From Pantoea allii (GTDB taxonomy: Bacteria; Pseudomonadota; Gammaproteobacteria; Enterobacterales; Enterobacteriaceae), in assembly GCF_002307475.1 (NCBI RefSeq), contig NZ_NTMH01000051.1, forward strand, positions 1 to 37,041: a stretch of 37,041 bases of DNA, in the 5' to 3' direction. Made by a program: the position numbers and the translations under genes. The notes beneath the pieces are model-generated. The model had not been told where the DNA came from, searched no databases, and saw only the letters and a list, made by a program, of their open reading frames with translations. This document shows positions 1 through 8,415 of this stretch, one piece after another. Each line of letters begins with the position of its first letter. Position 1 is the first letter of the stretch.

Positions 1-249
1 GGCAGTTTCAGTCCGCCCCGTGCGGGCGACCGACAAGGGGCCGCCAGTCGCCGCGGCCCCTTGACCCCGGGCTCCCGTCCTGCCCACCCGCCGCTGCGCG
101 GTCCCTTCGCGGCTTCAGGATTTCTGCCGGACCGTCAGGACGCGCCGTCCCTGGCGCGGCCTGACTTTCGCCGACGTCCTGTCGGCTCATCCGGAAATCC
201 TGCATCCGCTCAGCGGGACGGGAAGGCCGGCCCAACTCCCCCGCTTTGA
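1..249 (-). repeat. GC-rich intergenic repeat element, diverged inverted copy
   Basis: This block has the same architecture as the two copies at 434-689 and 882-1136 but in reverse orientation and clearly diverged. It opens with an AGTTTCAG motif and a GC-rich stretch, then a perfect 10-bp stem hairpin (34-43 with 54-63), then segments related to the complement of the other copies (a CCGGACCGTCAGG-like block and a CCCCCGC-rich end near 238-245). No credible protein is encoded: the open frames here are low-complexity, Arg/Pro-rich and lack ribosome binding sites. The left boundary is cut by the window edge, so the true length is unknown. Homology to the other copies rests on my hand alignment. 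Confidence 0.55.
34..63. repeat. Perfect hairpin inside inverted repeat copy
   Basis: The arm CAAGGGGCCG (34-43) pairs perfectly with CGGCCCCTTG (54-63) around a 10-nt loop. The same kind of AAGGGGC/GCCCCTT hairpin lies in the other two repeat copies (613-636 and 1059-1084). No U-tract follows on either strand, so intrinsic termination is possible but not shown. Confidence 0.6.
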
Positions 250-275
250 TACCAATGCCAAAACGACTTTCCGCG

Positions 276-320
276 TCGCTTCAGATGTCAGAAAACATCG
301 CTTCAGATGCCAGAAAAGCA
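276..320. repeat. Two-copy 22/23-bp tandem direct repeat
   Basis: TCGCTTCAGATGTCAGAAAA (276-295) recurs as TCGCTTCAGATGCCAGAAAA (298-317). Units are 22 and 23 bp long and directly adjacent, differing by a C/T change and an inserted G near the end. The surrounding 250-433 stretch has lower GC than the flanking elements, holds no recognisable gene, and may be a spacer between repeat elements. Two copies without spacers do not make a CRISPR array. Confidence 0.6.
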
Positions 321-433
321 TCACAGCTTATTGCTGTTCATTTTTTCATTTTCGTCAGGCTTCCCTGTCTTCAGTTCTGATTACGCATGTTAACAACAGA
401 CAGGCGAAGCCGGTCTTTGGGAAAAATATACGC

Positions 434-689
434 CCTCACAGGCGGGGGTTTGCTGGAGGCATCCGGCGCGCTGAGGAAAGAACGGAGGCCAGGACGGCGC
501 GGCAGGGACGCCGCGACGAGGACGGCTGCGCCACGGAGGGCGCATCCGGACGGTCCGTCAGGCCGCAGTGAGTGACGAAGGGACAGCGACGGCTGCCGGA
601 CGCCGGGATTGTTAAGGGGCTGGCGCGAGCCCCTTAGCCCAACCGCCTGCTCGGACAGGCTGAAACTCCCCGCCGCCTGGCGGGCGGAA
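434..689 (+). repeat. GC-rich intergenic repeat element, copy 1
   Basis: A 256-bp element running from CCTCACAGGCGGGGGTTT to GGCGGGCGGAA. It matches 882-1136 with about a dozen differences, including one indel near 452. It contains a palindromic CGGACGGTCCG and a strong AAGGGGC/GCCCCTT hairpin near its right end. Open frames through it carry no ribosome binding site and resemble no family I know. It is therefore best seen as a non-coding dispersed repeat. Whether it is mobile cannot be told from one locus. Confidence 0.75.
613..636. repeat. Hairpin in repeat copy 1
   Basis: A 9-bp perfect stem (613-621 with 628-636) and a 6-nt loop GGCGCG, equivalent to the hairpin at 1059-1084. The stem is near symmetrical on both strands and lacks a U-tract. 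Confidence 0.65.
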
Positions 690-770
690 CATGCTCAGTG
701 CAAAACCGTAGCGCCCAGCCGGGCAGAATATGCTCAGAGCAAAACCGCATCCCCACCGCCTCACAGGCAG
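683..770. repeat. Short degenerate repeats between the two long copies
   Basis: A motif of about 25 bp of the form GCGGAACATGCTCAGTGCA followed by AAACCG occurs at 683-708. It recurs as GCAGAATATGCTCAGAGCA plus AAACCG at about 722-747, and in altered form after the second long copy (1131-1155). The copies are about 40 bp apart at the left site. The 690-881 interval otherwise holds only further GC-rich fragments such as CACAGGCAGA (763-772 and 850-857). This looks like the tail module of the long element repeated in miniature. Confidence 0.45.
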
Positions 771-881
771 AACATCCCTGAAGCAGGATCAGAGCGCCTC
801 CCGCATGTCAGCCGGAACACGTCCGATACAAAACCGTATTCACCTGCCCACAGGCAGAGCCAAACCAAAGGAGGAATAAGT

Positions 882-1136
882 CCTCACAGGCGGGGGTTTC
901 CGGAGGCATCCGGCGCGCTGAGGAAGGAACGGAGGCCAGGACGGCGCGGCAGGGATGCCGCGACGAGGACGGCTGCGCCACGGAGGGCGTATCCGGACGG
1001 TCCGTCAGGCCGCAGTGAGTGACGAAGGAACAGCGACGGCTGCCGGACGCCGGGATTGTTAAGGGGCTGGCGCAAGCCCCTTAACCCGACCGCCTGCACG
1101 GACAGGCTGAAACTCCCCGACGCCTGGCGGGCGGAA
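882..1136 (+). repeat. GC-rich intergenic repeat element, copy 2
   Basis: A 255-bp element about 95% identical by hand count to 434-689 and in the same orientation. It ends 30 bp before the glgP stop codon, so glgP transcripts coming from the right would run into it. Its 10-bp stem hairpin at 1059-1084 could contribute to glgP transcript ending or 3' stability, which is inference. No coding function is supported. Confidence 0.75.
1059..1084. repeat. Strong hairpin downstream of glgP (in repeat copy 2)
   Basis: TTAAGGGGCT (1059-1068) pairs perfectly with AGCCCCTTAA (1075-1084) across a 6-nt loop. On the minus strand it lies about 83 nt after the glgP stop and is followed by CAATCCC, not a U-run. 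It is a possible 3' end structure for glgP but not a classical intrinsic terminator. Confidence 0.5.
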
Positions 1137-1166
1137 TCCTCTCAGAGCAGAAACGCTACCGCCAAA

Positions 1167-3614
1167 CTACAACCTTACCGGTGAAATATTCCAAATCTCA
1201 TCCGCGTACTCCTGAATCGTACGGTCAGACGAGAAATAGCCCATACCAGCAATGTTCATCGCCGCGCGGTACTGCCATTCATCCGGCTGGCGATACAGCT
1301 CATCAACCTTATCCTGGGTATCCACATAGCTGCGGTAATCCGCTAACAATTGATAGTGATCGCCGAAGTTAACCAGCAAATCGAACAGATTCCGATAGCG
1401 ACCAGGGTCCTGCGGGCTAAAGACACCTGAGGCCAGTTGAGTCAGCACCTGATGCAGCTCGGCATCTTCTTCATAGTATTTACGCGGGTTATAGCCTGCT
1501 TTACGCAAGGCTTCGACCTGCGGCGTGGTATTACCAAAAATGAAGATGTTTTCTTTGCCCACATGATCAAGCATCTCAACGTTAGCACCGTCCAGCGTGC
1601 CGATAGTCAGCGCACCGTTGAGCGCAAACTTCATGTTACTGGTGCCCGATGCTTCAGTCCCTGCCGTTGAAATCTGCTCGGAGAGATCGGCGGCAGGAAT
1701 AATAATCTGCGCCAGGCTCACGCTGTAGTTAGGAATAAACACGACCTTCAGTTTGTTTTTAACCTGCGGATCGTTATTAATGACCTTAGCCACATCGTTG
1801 ATCAGATGAATAATGTGCTTGGCAACGTAGTAAGCCGATGCCGCTTTACCCGCAAAAATGTTAACACGCGGTACCCACTCGGCGTCAGGATCGGCCTTGA
1901 TGCGGTTGTAGCGCGTAATCACGTGCAAAACGTTAAGTAGCTGACGCTTGTACTCATGAATGCGCTTAATCTGCACATCAAACAGCGCATTCGGATCGAT
2001 AACAACATCCAGATTCTTCGCTACCCAGGTCGCTAAACGCTTTTTGTTTTCGAGTTTGGCTTCCGCCACTTTCTCAATAAACGCCGGGTAATCAACACAC
2101 GTCTTCAGCTCGCTGAGCTGGCTTAAGTCTGTACGCCAGTTACGACCGATTTGTTCGTCCAGTAATTCTGACAGCGGCGGGTTAGCCAGCGCCAGCCAAC
2201 GACGCGGTGTCACCCCGTTGGTTTTGTTACAGAAACGGCCAGGGAACAGACGGGAGAAATCAGCAAACAGGGACTGAACCATCAGGTTCGAGTGCAGCTC
2301 AGAAACGCCGTTAACTTTATGGCTGACGACCACAGCCAGCCAGGCCATACGTACACGGCGTCCGTCGTTCTCATCAATGATTGAAATACGCGCCAGCAGA
2401 TCCCAGTCATCAGGGTAGTATTCCTGAATCGTTTTCAGGAAGAAGTCGTTAATTTCAAAAATAATGCTGAGGTGACGCGGCAGGATCTTACCGATCATAT
2501 CGATCGGCCAGGTTTCCAGCGCTTCGCTCATTAACGTATGGTTGGTGTAAGAGAACACCTGGCAGCACACATCAAACGCATCATCCCAGGTAAACTTGTG
2601 CTCATCAATCAATAAGCGCATGAATTCCGGAATAGCCAATACCGGGTGCGTGTCATTGAGGTGGATAGCAATTTTGTCCGCCAGGTTGTCCCAGGTACGA
2701 TGCATCATCCAGTGACGATTCAGGATATCCTGCACGGTGGCTGACACCAGGAAGTACTCCTGACGCAAGCGCAGTTCACGGCCGGAATAGGTCGAGTCAT
2801 CGGGATAGAGCACACGCGACACGTTTTCTGAGTGGTTTTTATCTTCCACTGCCGCAAAATAGTCGCCCTGATTAAATTTACCCAGGTTGATTTCGTTACT
2901 GGCCTGCGCGCCCCACAAGCGTAACGTATTGGTCGAGTCTGTGTCGTAGCCAGGGATAATTTGATCGTAGGCCATGGCCAGAATTTCTTCGGTTTCCAGC
3001 CAGCGCACCTTGGCACCTTCGTGCTGAAGGCGACCACCGAAGCGGACTTTATAGCGGGTGTTGAAACGCTGAAACTCCCACGGGTTACCATATTCCAGCC
3101 AGTAATCCGGGGATTCTTTCTGCTCGCCATCGACAATGTTCTGTTTGAACATGCCGTAATCATAACGGATGCCATAGCCGCGTCCTGGCATGCCCAGCGT
3201 CGCCAGAGAATCCAGGAAGCAGGCAGCCAGGCGGCCTAAACCACCGTTACCCAGCCCAGGATCGTTCTCTTCTTCCATCAGCTCGGCCAGATCGAGACCC
3301 ATTTCGTCCAGCGCCATATTGAGATCGTCGTAGATCCCCATGGCCAACAGCGCATTGCCCAGTGTGCGGCCCATCAGGAATTCCATCGACAGATAATAAA
3401 CCTGACGAACGTCCTGAGAAAGTTGAGCGCGGTTAGAACGCAGCCAGCGCTCGACCATGCGATCGCGCACGGCAAGCAGCGCAGCATTCAGCCACTCATG
3501 TTTGTTAGCAATTGAAGGGTCTTTACCAATGGTGAACATCAGCTTGTAAGCAATTGAGTGCTTTAAAGCATCAACCGTCAACGTAGGTGAAGCGTAAGTG
3601 AATGGTGTCGTCAT
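1167..3614 (-). CDS. glgP: Glycogen phosphorylase GlgP
   Basis: Cytoplasmic PLP enzyme that phosphorolyses alpha-1,4-glucan ends to glucose-1-phosphate, shortening glycogen chains before GlgX debranching. The 815-residue product has the length of E. coli GlgP and conserved family blocks: NDPGLGNGGLGRLAACFLDS near residue 115-135, IPGYDT, AIHLNDTHP, KRIHEYKRQ and the C-terminal EASGTSNMKFALNGA segment. The lysine of the latter (about Lys662) is the expected PLP Schiff-base residue. It is the last gene of glgBXCAP. Its ATG lies 18 bp after the glgA stop, so it should be co-transcribed. The Shine-Dalgarno sequence is modest. Start choice follows the family N-terminus (PFTYASPTL). Nothing is truncated. 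Confidence 0.97.
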   Translation of the reverse strand: MTTPFTYASPTLTVDALKHSIAYKLMFTIGKDPSIANKHEWLNAALLAVRDRMVERWLRSNRAQLSQDVRQVYYLSMEFLMGRTLGNALLAMGIYDDLNMALDEMGLDLAELMEEENDPGLGNGGLGRLAACFLDSLATLGMPGRGYGIRYDYGMFKQNIVDGEQKESPDYWLEYGNPWEFQRFNTRYKVRFGGRLQHEGAKVRWLETEEILAMAYDQIIPGYDTDSTNTLRLWGAQASNEINLGKFNQGDYFAAVEDKNHSENVSRVLYPDDSTYSGRELRLRQEYFLVSATVQDILNRHWMMHRTWDNLADKIAIHLNDTHPVLAIPEFMRLLIDEHKFTWDDAFDVCCQVFSYTNHTLMSEALETWPIDMIGKILPRHLSIIFEINDFFLKTIQEYYPDDWDLLARISIIDENDGRRVRMAWLAVVVSHKVNGVSELHSNLMVQSLFADFSRLFPGRFCNKTNGVTPRRWLALANPPLSELLDEQIGRNWRTDLSQLSELKTCVDYPAFIEKVAEAKLENKKRLATWVAKNLDVVIDPNALFDVQIKRIHEYKRQLLNVLHVITRYNRIKADPDAEWVPRVNIFAGKAASAYYVAKHIIHLINDVAKVINNDPQVKNKLKVVFIPNYSVSLAQIIIPAADLSEQISTAGTEASGTSNMKFALNGALTIGTLDGANVEMLDHVGKENIFIFGNTTPQVEALRKAGYNPRKYYEEDAELHQVLTQLASGVFSPQDPGRYRNLFDLLVNFGDHYQLLADYRSYVDTQDKVDELYRQPDEWQYRAAMNIAGMGYFSSDRTIQEYADEIWNISPVRL

Positions 3615-3632
3615 TTTCTGTTTCCCAGTCCG

Positions 3633-5066
3633 TTACAACAAACGTTGGTAAAGATCGCGGTAGGCTTGTGCGGCGACCTGCCAGCTAAAGTCCATGCCCA
3701 TCGCCTGACGCTGCACATAACGCCAGAGTGAAGGGCGAGACCACAATACGAACGCGCGACGAATTGCCCTCAACAGTGACCAGGCATTACTGTCTTCGAA
3801 ACTGAAGCCGCTGGCAATGCCATCTGCCAGATTTTCTAATGAGCTGTCGTTAACCGTATCAGCCAGTCCGCCGGTCCGGCGAACCAAGGGCAACGTACCA
3901 TATTTCAGTCCATACAGTTGTGTCAGACCGCAGGGCTCAAAGCGGCTCGGCACCATAATGACGTCGGCTCCGCCAACAATACGGTGAGAAAAGGCTTCGT
4001 GATAGCCAATCTGTACGCCTACGCTGCCGGGATGTTCCGCCGCCGCGGCCAGAAAGCCTTGCTGCAGCTCGGCATCGCCCTGCCCTAATAGCACCAACTG
4101 TCCGCCCTGCGCCAGTAAACCCGGCAGCGCTTCCAGCACCAAATCCAACCCTTTTTGCCGGGTCAGACGGCTGATAACGGCAAATACCGGTGCTTTGTCA
4201 TCGACCTTCAGGCCCATCGCGACCTGTAACTGGCGCTTGTTTTCTGCTTTCGCTTCCAGCGTATCCCGGTTGTAACGGGAGCTCAGCAGGAGATCGTGTG
4301 AAGGGTCCCAAATCGCTGGATCGACCCCGTTCAGAACCCCACTCAGCCGGCCTTCGCGCATGCGCTGTGCCAGCAGCGTTTCCATGCCATAGCCATACTC
4401 TGGCGTGGTGATTTCATGCGCGTAGGTCGGGCTGACCGCCGTCACGTGATCGGCGTAAAATAAGCCGGCTTTCAGGTAAGAGATCTGACCGAAGAATTCG
4501 AGGCCAAACATATTAAAAAAGGCGCGCGGCAGTTGAATCTCGTCCAGATGGTGCGCTGAGAACAGTCCCTGATAAGCCAGGTTATGGACGGTGAAGACAG
4601 ATTTGGCCGGTCGGCCGCGTGCCTCCAGATAAGCACAGGTCAGGCCGGCATGCCAGTCGTGCGCATGAACGATATCTGGCCGCCAGTAGCTATCCAGCCC
4701 GCAGCCCAGCTCACAGCCCATCCATCCCAGTAAAGCAAACCGTAAATAGTTGTCGACGTAGGCAAACTGCGATTCATCATGGTAAGGGCTTCCCGGCCGA
4801 TCGTAGAGATCGGGGGCGTCGATAAGATAGATGCCCACCCCATCGAAGCGCCCAAAAAGCAGGCGAACCGGACCGGCAAAGGTTTGCAGCTCCGCGACCA
4901 CCTGAGTATCCGGTATTCCTTTACGCAATGCAGGAAACGCGGGCAATAACACACGCGTATCTGTTCCACCCGCAATTTGTGCCTGAGGTAATGCTCCGAC
5001 TACATCAGCCAGCCCGCCCGTTTTCAGCAGCGGGAAAAGTTCTGAACAGACATGTAAAACCTGCAT
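3633..5066 (-). CDS. glgA: Glycogen synthase GlgA (ADP-glucose)
   Basis: GT5-family transferase that adds glucose from ADP-glucose to the non-reducing ends of growing alpha-1,4-glucan. The chosen ATG gives 477 residues beginning MQVLHVCSELFPLLKTGGLA, the usual family start, with the ADP-glucose-binding KTGG motif at residues 15-18. An in-frame upstream start at 5093 would add nine residues and is less likely. HAHDWHAGL, LNGVD, ISRLTRQKG and the C-terminal SRFEPCGLTQLYGL block are all present. A GAGG sequence lies about 10 nt upstream. It lies 63 bp after glgC and 18 bp before glgP. Confidence 0.97.
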   Translation of the reverse strand: MQVLHVCSELFPLLKTGGLADVVGALPQAQIAGGTDTRVLLPAFPALRKGIPDTQVVAELQTFAGPVRLLFGRFDGVGIYLIDAPDLYDRPGSPYHDESQFAYVDNYLRFALLGWMGCELGCGLDSYWRPDIVHAHDWHAGLTCAYLEARGRPAKSVFTVHNLAYQGLFSAHHLDEIQLPRAFFNMFGLEFFGQISYLKAGLFYADHVTAVSPTYAHEITTPEYGYGMETLLAQRMREGRLSGVLNGVDPAIWDPSHDLLLSSRYNRDTLEAKAENKRQLQVAMGLKVDDKAPVFAVISRLTRQKGLDLVLEALPGLLAQGGQLVLLGQGDAELQQGFLAAAAEHPGSVGVQIGYHEAFSHRIVGGADVIMVPSRFEPCGLTQLYGLKYGTLPLVRRTGGLADTVNDSSLENLADGIASGFSFEDSNAWSLLRAIRRAFVLWSRPSLWRYVQRQAMGMDFSWQVAAQAYRDLYQRLL

Positions 5067-5129
5067 CCTCGACCTCATTAAGTTACCAGGCACGATCCTC
5101 GTGCCGATTGGGTGTGTGCCGCTTGTCGT

Positions 5130-6422
5130 TTATGATCCCGCACTATTTAATTTGGCAAGCATGGTGCGGGTGACCAGTACAATGCCTTCTTCTGAACGGA
5201 AAAAACGGCGGCTGTCTTCATCAGGGTTTTCACCAATCACCATCCCTTCTGGCAGCACACAAGCACGGTCAATGACACAGCGGCGCAGACGACAGGATCG
5301 GCCAACTACCACATCAGGTAGCAGTACCGTTGAATCAATATTGCAAAATGAGTTCACCCGCACGCGGGAAAACATGACCGAATTCACCACCACCGAGCCC
5401 GAGATAATACAGCCCCCAGACACCAGTGAATTCATCGTCATACCATGGCTACCAGAACGGTCCTGGACAAACTTTGCCGGTGGCAAAGGTTCCATGTGCG
5501 TACGAATCGGCCAGGTGCTGTCGTACATATCCAGTTCAGGTGTCACTGAAGCCAAATCAAGGTTGGCGCGCCAGTAGGCTTCCAGCGTCCCAACATCCCG
5601 CCAGTAAGGCGGTGCCTCGTGATCGTTTTGCACACAAGAGATCGCAAACGAATGGGCGTAACCCTCACCACTCGCGACCACTTTGGGCAGAATATCTTTG
5701 CCGAAGTCGTGGCTTGAACCCGCCTCGTTCAGATCGTCTTCCAGTAAGCCATAAAGGTAATCGGCGTCGAACACATAAATCCCCATACTGGCCAGCGATT
5801 TTGTGTCGTCACCCGGCATGGTCGGTGGCTTCGGCGGTTTCTCCACGAAATCGATTACTTTATTGTTTTCGTCTACGGCCATCACGCCAAATGCGGTCGC
5901 CTCATGCACCGGTACGGGCAGGCAGGCAATGGTGCACCGGGCTTCATTCAGCACGTGATCCAACAACATCCTTGAATAATCCATCTTGTAGATATGATCG
6001 CCGGCAAGGATCACCACGTACTGTGCGCCATAGCGCCGAATAACATCGAGGTTCTGTGTGACGGCATCGGCTGTACCGCGATACCACTGCTCAGTGGAAA
6101 AGCGCTGCTGAGCCGGTAGCAGATCGACAAATTCATTCATCTCTTCGTTGAAGATAGACCAACCGCGCTGAATATGTTGGGTTAACGTATGAGATTGATA
6201 CTGCGTAATGACCCCAATACGGCGAATGCCTGAGTTAACACAGTTGGAAAGGGCAAAGTCGATAATACGGAATTTACCACCAAAGTGAACGGCGGGCTTG
6301 GCACGCTTAGCGGTAAGATCCACCAGACGCGTACCGCGTCCACCAGCCAGTACAAGGGCAACAGTTTGTGTAGGGAGCTGGCGCGCCAGCATAAGATGTT
6401 CTGCTCTTTCTAATTTGACCAT
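5130..6422 (-). CDS. glgC: Glucose-1-phosphate adenylyltransferase GlgC
   Basis: ADP-glucose pyrophosphorylase, the allosterically controlled first committed step of glycogen synthesis (ATP plus glucose-1-phosphate to ADP-glucose). The start at 6422 gives 430 residues, follows an AAGGAG site seven nucleotides upstream and gives the family N-terminus MVKLERAEHLMLARQLP. An in-frame upstream start (6476) would overlap the end of glgX and is rejected. The nucleotide-binding GGRGTRL lies at residues 27-33, and Lys39, His46 and Arg52 sit at the positions linked to fructose-1,6-bisphosphate activation in the E. coli enzyme. The C-terminal half has the hexapeptide-like left-handed beta-helix pattern. 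In E. coli glgC is repressed by CsrA; the single GGA at the RBS is compatible but not proof. Confidence 0.97.
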   Translation of the reverse strand: MVKLERAEHLMLARQLPTQTVALVLAGGRGTRLVDLTAKRAKPAVHFGGKFRIIDFALSNCVNSGIRRIGVITQYQSHTLTQHIQRGWSIFNEEMNEFVDLLPAQQRFSTEQWYRGTADAVTQNLDVIRRYGAQYVVILAGDHIYKMDYSRMLLDHVLNEARCTIACLPVPVHEATAFGVMAVDENNKVIDFVEKPPKPPTMPGDDTKSLASMGIYVFDADYLYGLLEDDLNEAGSSHDFGKDILPKVVASGEGYAHSFAISCVQNDHEAPPYWRDVGTLEAYWRANLDLASVTPELDMYDSTWPIRTHMEPLPPAKFVQDRSGSHGMTMNSLVSGGCIISGSVVVNSVMFSRVRVNSFCNIDSTVLLPDVVVGRSCRLRRCVIDRACVLPEGMVIGENPDEDSRRFFRSEEGIVLVTRTMLAKLNSAGS

Positions 6423-6435
6423 GTCTGACTCCTTA

Positions 6436-8415
6436 TCATTGCTTTTGGAACACACACACAGCGTGTGCGGGACCATGCCAGACAGTTAACCGGATGGGGT
6501 AACTTTCCCCGGTGAAAGGAGGAAGGACTTGCCATTCTCCGTCTGGTAAGGCGATATCACATATCGAATCTGTCGCATTTATTGTTATTAACCAGTGGCC
6601 TGAGAGCAGAATTTGCAACCTGCGCACGCGCTGCTTCCAGCCATCTTCTTCTATAGGTTTACCCTGGTCGTCCAGCCACTGAACGTTGCCGTCATCGTTC
6701 TGCCACCAGCGATCCGAGGTAAGTGCCGGGATGCGCTTACGCAGTTGAATCAGCGATGCAGTAAAATCGACCAGTCCTTTTTCTTCTTCGTCCCAGTTGA
6801 TCCAGCTCAGCGGGTTGTCCTGGCAATAGGCATTGTTATTACCCTGCTGACTTTGACCGCGTTCATCCCCTGCCAGCAACATGGGCGTTCCCTGTGAAAG
6901 CAGCAACGTCGTCAGCAGCCCTTCCATGCTGCGCCTACGGCGTTGTGCCACCTCAGCACTGCTCTCCAGACCTTCTGTACCATGATTGTGACTATAGTTG
7001 TTACCGTGCCCGTCACGGTTTTCTTCACCGTTAGCTTCATTATGTTTGCCATTGAAGCTCACCAGGTCGCGCAGCGTAAAACCATCATGGGCGGTGATCA
7101 GATTGATGGTCGCGTGCGGCTTGCGATCGTCATGCTGGAAAAGATCGCTTGAAGCGGCAAACCGGCAGGCAACATCACCGTTAGTGACATCGCCATGCAA
7201 CCAGGCACGCCGGGCTGTATCGCGAAACTGATCGTTCCACTCTGCAAAAGGCGAAGGGAATTTTCCCACCTGATAACCACCCGGGCCGATATCCCAGGGT
7301 TCCGCGATCAGTTTGACCGTTGACAGGATTGGGCAGGCGCGAATGGCCTCAAACAAGGCAGCGTCACGGTGATAGTCAGGTTCGCGTCCCAGTACGGGAG
7401 CAAGGTCAAAACGAAAACCATCAACGTGGCAGGTGCGTACCCAGTAACGCAGCGCCTCCAGTATCCAGTTCATGACCTGCGGATGACTGAGATTCAAGGT
7501 ATTGCCGCAGCCGGTCCAGTTCTGATAAGCGCCTTGATCGTCCAGCCAGTAATAGCTGGCGTTATCAATGCCGCGAAAGGAAAGGGTTGGCCCGGTGTCA
7601 TCCAGTTCTGCCGTATGGTTAAACACCACATCCAGCAGCACCTCAATACCGGCAGCGTGCAGGCGTTTGACCGCCTGTTGGAACTCCTGCAGCGGAGACA
7701 AGCCGTTCTGACCAGACGCATAACGGGGATCGACAGCCCAGAGCGCAAAAGGGTTATAGCCCCAGTAGTTGATCAGGCCCAAACGCAGCAGGCGGGGTTC
7801 GCTGGCGAAGTGGGCGATGGGCAGTAGCTCAATAGCAGTAATGCCCATCTTAAGCAGATAATCCACCATCACCGGATGGCCAAGCGCCGCATAGGTGCCG
7901 CGCAACGCTGTTGGAATGCCGGGATGCTGCTGCGTCAGACCGCGTACGTGCGCTTCGTAAATGACACTGCGGCCCCATGACGTGCGTGGCGGCATATCGC
8001 CTTGCCAGTCGAAATCATCCGTCACCACCACACACTTCGGTGCCAGTGCGGCGTTGTCGCGACTGTCGGGTTCAGCGTAGCCACAGTGAAAACGCGGATC
8101 ATCGGGTACATCGCCCTGCACCGCTCTGGCACAGGGATCGACTAACAGTTTGGCAGGATTAAAAAAGTGTCCCTGCTGGGGCGCCCAAGGCCCGTGTACC
8201 CGATAGCCATAACGCTGTCCGGGTTTGAGTCCGGGAAGATAGCCGTGCCAGATATCGCCGCTCCGGTCAGTGAGTTCAACGCGCTGCTCAATGCCATTCT
8301 CATCGAACAGGCACAGTTCAACGCGCTCAGCATGGTGAGAGAACAACGTAAAGTTGACGCCCTTCCCGTCATAGCTCGCACCCAGCGGTTGGGGATGTCC
8401 GGCACCTAATGTCAT
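6436..8415 (-). CDS. glgX: Glycogen debranching enzyme GlgX
   Basis: GH13 isoamylase-type enzyme that hydrolyses alpha-1,6 branches of phosphorylase-limited glycogen, releasing short maltodextrins. With the ATG at 8415 the product is 659 residues, close to the E. coli 657. An N-terminal CBM48-type domain (about 10-100) precedes the GH13 barrel. Barrel motifs seen are DVVFNHTAE, DGFRFDLAPVLGR (nucleophile Asp), LIAEPWDIGPGGYQVG (acid Glu) and INLITAHDGFTLRD. Its ATG overlaps the glgB TGA as ATGA (8412-8415), and a purine-rich GGGAGGGGG site lies inside glgB, so translation is probably coupled. Thirteen bases separate its stop from the glgC start. Confidence 0.96.
   Translation of the reverse strand: MTLGAGHPQPLGASYDGKGVNFTLFSHHAERVELCLFDENGIEQRVELTDRSGDIWHGYLPGLKPGQRYGYRVHGPWAPQQGHFFNPAKLLVDPCARAVQGDVPDDPRFHCGYAEPDSRDNAALAPKCVVVTDDFDWQGDMPPRTSWGRSVIYEAHVRGLTQQHPGIPTALRGTYAALGHPVMVDYLLKMGITAIELLPIAHFASEPRLLRLGLINYWGYNPFALWAVDPRYASGQNGLSPLQEFQQAVKRLHAAGIEVLLDVVFNHTAELDDTGPTLSFRGIDNASYYWLDDQGAYQNWTGCGNTLNLSHPQVMNWILEALRYWVRTCHVDGFRFDLAPVLGREPDYHRDAALFEAIRACPILSTVKLIAEPWDIGPGGYQVGKFPSPFAEWNDQFRDTARRAWLHGDVTNGDVACRFAASSDLFQHDDRKPHATINLITAHDGFTLRDLVSFNGKHNEANGEENRDGHGNNYSHNHGTEGLESSAEVAQRRRRSMEGLLTTLLLSQGTPMLLAGDERGQSQQGNNNAYCQDNPLSWINWDEEEKGLVDFTASLIQLRKRIPALTSDRWWQNDDGNVQWLDDQGKPIEEDGWKQRVRRLQILLSGHWLITINATDSICDIALPDGEWQVLPPFTGESYPIRLTVWHGPAHAVCVFQKQ

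Noticed and set aside
387..1099. Several 60-140 codon open frames on both strands in the left region
   Set aside because: They lie within the duplicated GC-rich elements, are Arg/Pro/Gly-rich, have no ribosome binding sites and recur in both copies only because the DNA is repeated.
6423..6476. Longer GlgC N-terminus starting at 6476
   Set aside because: It would overlap the end of glgX. The ATG at 6422 has a good ribosome site and the family N-terminus.
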